Origin: an uncultured Oscillospiraceae bacterium
Lineage (GTDB): Bacteria > Bacillota > Clostridia > Oscillospirales > Ruminococcaceae
Reading direction: 5' to 3'
Assembly: GCA_934446455.1 (NCBI GenBank)
Contig: CAKSEE010000014.1
Location: 1-57,161, forward strand
Length of the DNA stretch: 57,161 bases
Notes under the pieces: model-generated
The model's database searches: none
Told to the model about the DNA's origin: nothing
The model's input: the letters and a program-made list of their open reading frames with translations, nothing else
Program-made: the position numbers and the translations under genes
Shown here: piece after piece, positions 52,422 to 57,161 of the stretch
Layout of the letters: the number at the start of each line of letters is the position of its first letter
Numbering within the stretch: position 1 is the stretch's first letter

Positions 52422-52456
52422 GCAATACAACTACCTTTCATGCAATACAACTACCT
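52417..52456 (-). repeat. 20-bp tandem duplication of the start region
   Basis: Units 52417-52436 and 52437-52456 are identical and each holds AAGGTAG or AGGTAG and ATG on the minus strand. The upstream copy creates an eight-codon frame (MKGSCIA-stop) whose TGA overlaps the hydrolase ATG as ATGA. Confidence 0.9.
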
Positions 52457-52475
52457 AAAAACAGATTACCCCCAG

Positions 52476-53888
52476 TTACTCTATCATCGCCGACAAATCC
52501 GCCGCCGCGCGCTCGAATGCGGGAGCCTCCTGCGCAACAAGCTCCTCCCACGGCGTCTCCTGCGAGGACAGCGCCGCGAACGCCGCCTGCGCGCCCGGGT
52601 CGAACGCGGTGTAGTCTATAACCACGCGGAAGCGCTCAGCGTGCGTGAACCGCTCCATGTACGCGTACTCCTCCTCGGTATAGCCGTTCTTCTTCATTAC
52701 GCGGGATTTTTCCGCCTCTGACGGCTCGCCCGCCTCGGCTATGCGGCAGCTGTTTATAAAGCAGCACGCGCCGACAACGTTCTTCGCGCCCTTGGGCACG
52801 AGATACCCGAACGTTTCCACCGAATAGGCGCCCTCGCCGCTTTCATCGGGGAACGGCACGTTCCACATATCGTACTCCGCGTAATCGCGGCAGTAGCGCG
52901 AAAATTCGCCCTCGTCAGCCGCCCTGAACGCCGCAAGTCCTATTGCTGCGGGCATTGCAGAATCGCTGTCGTAACCCGCGCAGGCGCTTGTTATCAGCCC
53001 CTGCGAACGCAGACTATCGAGCCGCTCCATTGCGCGAGCAATCTCCTGCGAGCCGATATTGCTCACAAACTTGCCGCCTTCGTCTCTGCCTATAAGCGCC
53101 GTCCCCGTTGACAGGGCAAACCCCTGCGCGGGGTCGTCGCCGCATATGCCCACAGCGCCGTCAACCGCTTCGGTAAAAGCCTCCAGAGCCGCGAAAAGCG
53201 CGTCCCACGTCCACTCGCCAGCGCTCCATTGCTCCGCAGGGTCGGGAATACTGTACTGCTCAAACAGCGTGCGGTTGTAGTAGAGCCGCTCTGCCGCCAC
53301 ATTGAAGCGGCACGGGTAGTAATACCGCTTCGAGCCTATCCCGAACGCGTTTATATACTCCCCGAGCTGCGCCCACTGCGGCGCGGACATATCCATGTAG
53401 GGAGAGATGTCCTCGTACATATTGCGCGACATCTGATACGGGAAAGAATCCGCCTGCACGTCCACAAGGTCGGGTGAATCGTCCGCCTGAATGCGCGCGG
53501 TAAGCGTCTCGTTTATCCTGCGGGCGCTCACCACCTCGCTTACTATCAGCTTGTCGCCGCTTTCGGGGAAAAAGTATTTGCCCGTGGACTTGTCGAAATA
53601 CTCTGCGGCATAGGTTGCAAGGTAAGCCGCGCGCGCTTCGGCGGCGTCCTCGTCCGCGCCGAGGTCGTAGCTGCCGAGATAACGCAGCACGGGCGTTTCA
53701 AGGCTTACCGCCGCAGGCTCTGCGGGGGCGCTTACGTCTGTCGTAACGGCTTCGTCCGTTGCTTTCACCGCGCCGTTTGAAGCGACGCTGCTCTCGCCTG
53801 CCCCGCCGCTGCACCCGCACAGCGCAATCACCGCGCCCGCGAGTATGCCGCACGCGGCTTTCCTTGCCGCGCCGAATACGCTCCTCAT
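52476..53888 (-). CDS. Extracellular solute-binding lipoprotein (family 1)
   Basis: 470 residues. Lipobox ALCGC with Cys 26. The domain architecture fits ABC sugar-binding proteins: QADDSPDLVDVQADSFPYQM, ERLYYNRTLFEQYSIPDPAE, WTWDALFAALEAFTE and NVVGACCFINSCRIAE. It captures a sugar or oligosaccharide for an ABC importer whose permeases are not in the window. It is related to the protein at the right edge. A perfect cre-type operator downstream of its promoter points to carbon catabolite control. Confidence 0.92.
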   Translation of the reverse strand: MRSVFGAARKAACGILAGAVIALCGCSGGAGESSVASNGAVKATDEAVTTDVSAPAEPAAVSLETPVLRYLGSYDLGADEDAAEARAAYLATYAAEYFDKSTGKYFFPESGDKLIVSEVVSARRINETLTARIQADDSPDLVDVQADSFPYQMSRNMYEDISPYMDMSAPQWAQLGEYINAFGIGSKRYYYPCRFNVAAERLYYNRTLFEQYSIPDPAEQWSAGEWTWDALFAALEAFTEAVDGAVGICGDDPAQGFALSTGTALIGRDEGGKFVSNIGSQEIARAMERLDSLRSQGLITSACAGYDSDSAMPAAIGLAAFRAADEGEFSRYCRDYAEYDMWNVPFPDESGEGAYSVETFGYLVPKGAKNVVGACCFINSCRIAEAGEPSEAEKSRVMKKNGYTEEEYAYMERFTHAERFRVVIDYTAFDPGAQAAFAALSSQETPWEELVAQEAPAFERAAADLSAMIE

Positions 53889-53923
53889 CGCCCGTCACCC
53901 CTGTTCCGCAGTTTTCGCATTGC

Positions 53924-53937
53924 TGCAAACGTTTACA
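53924..53937 (-). promoter_or_regulatory. cre-type operator (CcpA/LacI family)
   Basis: TGTAAACGTTTGCA on the minus strand fits the cre consensus TGNAANCGNWNNCA at every position. It lies about 14 bp after the -10 box, a position suited to repression. Confidence 0.8.
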
Positions 53938-53950
53938 GCTTTACAGTATA

Positions 53951-53979
53951 ATTGTACCACAAATTTCCCGCTACGTCAA
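53951..53979 (-). promoter_or_regulatory. Promoter of the solute-binding protein gene
   Basis: Minus strand TTGACG (53974-53979), 17-bp spacer, TACAAT (53951-53956). Confidence 0.78.
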
Positions 53980-54110
53980 TCAGCAATATTTAACCAACTC
54001 CTGTTCTGATTTTTGTAGCATATGCACAATTCTTGCAAAACGGGGCAATACTTCACTTTATGTAACTTAATTTTGCGTTAGGAAACGGCGCGCCGTGCCT
54101 GTCAGCGCGT

Positions 54111-54653
54111 TCAGTCGTTCTTGTCCTCACGCAGACGCTCGTCCGTCCGCAGACGGTTTTCCTCCTGCAGGCGCTTATTCTCGCGCCTGCACATAATAAG
54201 CATGACAATCCCGAGAACCATTGCTTCAGCGGTGGCAATCAAGCACACAAAATCATCGGACAGCACGCCGTCAACAAATATGGGGTGTTCTTCGTCGGGA
54301 AAATACATTACGCTGAACAATACGCTGTACACGCACATCATGATAGCGGTGTATTTCATTGCGCGCGTTCCCTTAACGTCAAACAGCGCGCCCTTTACCG
54401 CGCAGAGGATATAGAAAAGCGCCGCGCATATCGGAACGAAAAGCACAAACGGCGCAAAGGCGCTCTCGCACCATTTAAGCCCGCACTCCATAAGCAGCGT
54501 GTTCAAAAACGTCAGCCCCGAGTACGTCCCGAGCGCTATCACGCCGTTTCGCAGCCTTATCACTTTCTGCCGCTCGTCGAATATCGCCTTATCCTGCATG
54601 GGCTCGCCCGTTATTATCCACTCGCAGAATTTGTCAAAGCTCTTCATGCTCAT
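54111..54653 (-). CDS. Four-helix membrane protein, partner of an XRE regulator
   Basis: 180 residues; GGGAGG upstream. A cytoplasmic N-terminus (MSMKSFDKFCEWII, ending DERQKVIRLRNG) leads to four membrane segments (VIALGTYSGLTFLNTLL, FAPFVLFVPICAALFYILCA, MKYTAIMMCVYSVLFSVMYF, FVCLIATAEAMVLGIVMLIM), then a charged tail (CRRENKRLQEENRLRTDERL). Such proteins are often encoded after a small XRE regulator in Firmicutes, as here (12-bp gap). Function unknown. Confidence 0.85.
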   Translation of the reverse strand: MSMKSFDKFCEWIITGEPMQDKAIFDERQKVIRLRNGVIALGTYSGLTFLNTLLMECGLKWCESAFAPFVLFVPICAALFYILCAVKGALFDVKGTRAMKYTAIMMCVYSVLFSVMYFPDEEHPIFVDGVLSDDFVCLIATAEAMVLGIVMLIMCRRENKRLQEENRLRTDERLREDKND

Positions 54654-54665
54654 AATAATACCTCC

Positions 54666-54860
54666 CTATTCCCAGAACAGCTCGTCAAGCGTTTTGCCGA
54701 GCGCCCTGCATATTGCCACGCACAGATTTATCGTCGGGTTGTAGTCGCCGTTTTCAACCGCGCTTATCGTCTGGCGCGTAACGCCCACCTTTTTCGCGAG
54801 CTGCTCCTGCGACAGGTCGAGAGCCGCGCGCGCCGCCTTGAGCTTAAGATTTTTCGCCAT
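54666..54860 (-). CDS. XRE-family helix-turn-helix regulator, short
   Basis: 64 residues; GAGGTGAG upstream. A single HTH_3: LKAARAALDLSQEQLAKKVG, VTRQTISAVENGDYNPTINL, ending ALGKTLDELFWE. This is the common YozG-like stand-alone regulator that represses itself and a following membrane-protein gene. The gene pair has its own promoter. Confidence 0.95.
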   Translation of the reverse strand: MAKNLKLKAARAALDLSQEQLAKKVGVTRQTISAVENGDYNPTINLCVAICRALGKTLDELFWE

Positions 54861-54877
54861 AATCTCACCTCAATTAT

Positions 54878-54906
54878 AGTGTAACACATTATTTCTGTTT
54901 TGTCAA
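54878..54906 (-). promoter_or_regulatory. Promoter of the XRE-membrane protein pair
   Basis: Minus strand TTGACA (54901-54906), 17-bp spacer, TACACT (54878-54883). The transcript would start near ATTGAGG. Confidence 0.72.
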
Positions 54907-54934
54907 GTATATTTTACATAATATCAAAAATATA

Positions 54935-54956
54935 AGGCGCAGATTTTTCTGCGCCT
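54935..54956 (-). terminator. Terminator-like hairpin downstream of spoVT
   Basis: 8-bp stem AGGCGCAG/CTGCGCCT, 6-nt loop, then TATATTTTTGAT on the minus strand. Confidence 0.72.
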
Positions 54957-54999
54957 CGGCTTATCATAGATATAGTATTACCCGACCGGGGAGAAAGGT

Positions 55000-55197
55000 G
55001 CAGCTGCTAGGAAACGGCATTTCGGCTAGGCTATTTGCCTGTTGCCTTTAGTTGCCTGACATCGTGTCAGACTTTTTGGGCAACTGCACAAACGTCCTGT
55101 TTGTGCCTGCCGAATATGCCGTTGACAACGCAGCAGGACGCTGCGAAGCGTAAGCCTAAGGCGCGGCACGGACGCCGCGCTAATAAGCTTACGCGTG
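55000..55197 (+). repeat. Intergenic palindromic repeat, copy 3
   Basis: Left part CTGCTAGGAAACGGCATTTC starts at 55005, and right part GCCGAATATGCCGTTGACAA starts at 55109. Between them is an insert of about 80 nt with its own hairpins (GTTGCC...GGCAAC and ACAAAC/GTTTGT). A second structure, GCGTAAGC/GCTTACGC with inner GCGCGGC/GCCGCGC, follows (about 55147-55194). Like copy 2 it sits just downstream of a minus-strand gene. Confidence 0.8.
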
Positions 55198-55239
55198 CAG
55201 ATGTGCCTTTATCGCCGGTCTGATACCTGTGACGCTCAG

Positions 55240-55782
55240 TCACTCCTCCATTTGCTTGCCGAAATACATAGCCGCCGCCTGTACCAGCGCGGACTGCTCG
55301 CCCGTCGCAACCTCGCTGCCCTCGCCCGCAAGCATTATAACAGCGCCGTTTACGTCCCCCTGCGCCAGAATCGGCGAGCAGGCGAGCGCGTATCTGTCAA
55401 CGCCCTCGATAGGCGCCAGGCGTTTGTCCTCCTTGTTCTTGCAGACATAGGACTTTCTCTGCTCGATAAGGTCCTCGAGAGAGCCGCTCACCCTGCGCTC
55501 GATGATCTCCTTCTTGCTCATGCCCGACACCGCGATAACGTGGTCGCGGTCGCATATGACCGCAGGGCAGCCGCCCACCTTGCTGAGCACGTCCGCGTAC
55601 TGCGAGGCGGTGCTGCTTATCTCCCCCACGGGCGAATACTTCTTGAATATCACCTCGCCCTCGGGGCTGGTGTATATCTCAAGCGGGTCGCCCTCGCGGA
55701 TACGCATGGTGCGGCGAATCTCCTTGGGGATAACTATGCGCCCGAGGTCGTCGATCCTGCGGACGATTCCTGTTGCTTTCAT
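55240..55782 (-). CDS. spoVT: Stage V sporulation protein T
   Basis: 180 residues. N-terminal SpoVT-AbrB DNA-binding domain (MKATGIVRRIDDLGRIVIPK, then EIRRTMRIREGDPLEIYTS) and a C-terminal GAF-like domain (SKVGGCPAVICDRDHVIAVS, AVIMLAGEGSEVATGEQSAL). Length equals the Bacillus protein (178). In Bacillus it tunes forespore sigma-G genes. Its presence indicates an endospore-forming lineage. Monocistronic. Confidence 0.95.
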   Translation of the reverse strand: MKATGIVRRIDDLGRIVIPKEIRRTMRIREGDPLEIYTSPEGEVIFKKYSPVGEISSTASQYADVLSKVGGCPAVICDRDHVIAVSGMSKKEIIERRVSGSLEDLIEQRKSYVCKNKEDKRLAPIEGVDRYALACSPILAQGDVNGAVIMLAGEGSEVATGEQSALVQAAAMYFGKQMEE

Positions 55783-55941
55783 ATATAAATTCCTCCGTTG
55801 TGTTTATTTAACAGCATTTCTGCCTGTGGTGGTATTGTCTGCTGTTTATGTGGATTTATTCATGCGGATTCGACAAAATTCTATGAATGGATATTAACCG
55901 CTTATCCGGTAAAATCCACAAAAAAATACGAAGTTTCGTTA

Positions 55942-55969
55942 TTTATAACGCCGTTTGGAGGTATTTCAA
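55942..55969 (-). promoter_or_regulatory. Candidate promoter of spoVT
   Basis: Minus strand TTGAAA (55964-55969), 16-bp spacer, TATAAA (55942-55947), about 160 bp before the start. No convincing sigma-G promoter was seen closer to the gene. A small palindrome ACGAA/TTCGT overlaps the start-site region. Confidence 0.35.
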
Positions 55970-55997
55970 TACACCTGTTACTTTCCGTCAAGTCAGA

Positions 55998-56025
55998 CAG
56001 GGGCACCGATTATTCGATGCCCCTG
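55998..56025 (-). terminator. Hairpin after the right-edge solute-binding protein gene
   Basis: 8-bp stem CAGGGGCA/TGCCCCTG with a 12-nt loop; the T tract on the minus strand is weak (TCTGACTTG). Confidence 0.6.
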
Positions 56026-56050
56026 CTTATATGGGAGGATTAACTGAAGA

Positions 56051-57161
56051 TCAATTGTTTATTTCAGCGAGCTTTTCGTTGGCAGAATCAAGCTCCGCCT
56101 GTACTGCTGCGCGAATCGTTTCGCGCGTCTGCGTCCAGCTTGCGCCGTTGTTGTACGCTTCCTTCATCGGGTTGTTGACGAGGTCCGCTACGTTTGAGGT
56201 AACGGCGTTGTACATCTCAATAACAGGGTGTTCAGCGGTCATCTGATTTACAAGGCGGTACATATCCCACTGCTCCTGCGTCCAGTTGTACTCCTCAAAT
56301 GCCTGGCGCTTTCCGATCTCGACAGCCGCTTCGCTGTCGCGGGTAGCCATTGCGCAGTTGAGGTAAGCGGCTACGCCCTCGGGGTTCTTCGCGCCTTTTA
56401 TCAGCGAGAATCCGGAAACTCTTGCAGGCAGGTAATATTCGTCGGCGTCGGTGCATTTCGGCATGGGGACGAACATTACATCTTCCTGGTTGTTTGCGAA
56501 ATCCTGAATGTAGTTGTTATAAGGATACATCGCGTACAGACCTACCGGATAGAACAGCGTCTTTCCATCAGCAAGACGCCTGGGCTGAACCTGCCAGTTG
56601 AACTGCGCCTTGGGGAATTGTAGGCTGTTCTTATTCATATTCAGCATAAAGTTCTGCGCCTTTTCGATCATGGCGTTGTCAAGATTCTGCACGATCTTTC
56701 CGTCGCTCATGCCGACATATGGAACGCCTGTAGTAAGGGAAAATCCGCTTTCAAACCACCAGCCGTCGGTGGCGTATTTTTCAGCGTCAACGTCGCAGAA
56801 TTTGGTCATCATATCCCAGAATGTTTCCCATGTCCAATTGCCCTCTGCGAGAAGTTCCGCCGGGTCGTCAAGGGAATTATCGCGGATAGTGTTCTTGTTG
56901 TAGAACATCACGCAGTCGCCTTCTACATCAACAGCGCCTACATAGTGGCTTCCGTTGAACGCAAACTGCTCATTTACCGCGCTCATGGGTGCCCACAGCT
57001 CGCTGCTGAAATCAACGTAATCATCAAGCGGGTCGAACATTCCGCTGATAGCGCCCTTGGGGAATACGTCCATGTCGCCTGCGCTGAACATATCCGGGGA
57101 ATCGTCCGCCTGCACCAGCACTGCAAGCTTGTCGTAACGGCTGTCCCACGGGGTGTTGATG
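56051..57161 (-). CDS. Extracellular solute-binding protein, partial
   Basis: About 370 C-terminal residues; the gene runs off the right edge. Features of family 1 sugar-binding proteins: QADDSPDMFSAGDMDVFPKG, GDCVMFYNKNTIRDNSLDDP, GNWTWETFWDMMTKFC, PVGLYAMYPYNNYIQDFANN and GFSLIKGAKNPEGVAAYLNC. The QADDSPD and W-TW blocks match the solute-binding protein at 52476, so the two are paralogues. The lipoprotein signal and start lie outside the window. Confidence 0.92.
   Translation of the reverse strand, partial: INTPWDSRYDKLAVLVQADDSPDMFSAGDMDVFPKGAISGMFDPLDDYVDFSSELWAPMSAVNEQFAFNGSHYVGAVDVEGDCVMFYNKNTIRDNSLDDPAELLAEGNWTWETFWDMMTKFCDVDAEKYATDGWWFESGFSLTTGVPYVGMSDGKIVQNLDNAMIEKAQNFMLNMNKNSLQFPKAQFNWQVQPRRLADGKTLFYPVGLYAMYPYNNYIQDFANNQEDVMFVPMPKCTDADEYYLPARVSGFSLIKGAKNPEGVAAYLNCAMATRDSEAAVEIGKRQAFEEYNWTQEQWDMYRLVNQMTAEHPVIEMYNAVTSNVADLVNNPMKEAYNNGASWTQTRETIRAAVQAELDSANEKLAEINN

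Noticed and set aside
55783..55900. Sigma-G promoter for spoVT
   Set aside because: A TGAATA-like box is present, but no CATnnTA partner at proper spacing could be found.

Overview
This is a 57-kb stretch of a moderately GC-rich low-G+C-lineage (Firmicutes/Clostridia) chromosome. The evidence is a T-box leader on cysE-cysS, spoVT, the clostridial split of purH into a stand-alone AICAR transformylase plus a PurO-type IMP cyclohydrolase, lipoproteins with classical lipoboxes, AGGAGG ribosome sites, and sigma-A promoters that nearly all have a TTGACA/TTGAAA box, a 17-bp spacer and a TATAAT-like box. An anaerobic, gut-type Oscillospirales/Ruminococcus-like organism is the best guess, but the genus cannot be fixed from the sequence. 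No rRNA, tRNA, CRISPR array, transposase or phage gene was seen. GC content and codon style look uniform, so this is mostly core chromosome.

Layout. 0-5 kb: a degenerate M23-type exported protein, a small YjfB-like motility protein, cheV and a chemoreceptor, each with its own promoter and terminator. 5-6.7 kb (minus): CYTH protein, biotin ligase, phosphoesterase. 7-8 kb: three small unrecognised proteins, one with six 13-residue repeats. 8-13.2 kb: Cys T-box, cysE, cysS, then three tandem cyclophilin-like lipoproteins. 13.3-18.9 kb (minus): a histone-tail/SCP2 fusion, then a GHL10-family lipoprotein with a barrel-plus-amidase cell-wall enzyme. 19-23.4 kb: a diguanylate cyclase and an AlgI/AlgJ-like O-acylation pair. 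23.4-23.7 kb: palindromic repeat elements. 23.7-31 kb (minus): purE-C-F-M-N-O-H behind an attenuator leader.

31-38.5 kb (minus): ugd, a hybrid histidine kinase, a pyridoxine kinase, a DMT transporter, a GH16 enzyme and an HD protein, mostly overlapping. 38.7-43.3 kb (plus): AraC regulator, GH25 lysozyme, circularly permuted GH3. 43.4-50.2 kb (minus): DHH phosphoesterase, and a three-gene unit of nitrilase, tubulin-like protein and membrane transglutaminase. 50.3-52.4 kb: a gene remnant, a GNAT enzyme and an alpha/beta hydrolase. 52.4-57.1 kb (minus): two sugar-type solute-binding proteins, an XRE regulator with a membrane partner, and spoVT.

The most interesting points are: (1) the tubulin-like/transglutaminase operon; (2) a repeated intergenic palindrome with compensatory base changes between copies, suggesting a structured RNA or a non-autonomous element; (3) a purN fusion gene interrupted by one in-frame UGA, with an immediately adjacent hairpin and 47 further sense codons; and (4) an unclassified attenuator leader on the purine operon.
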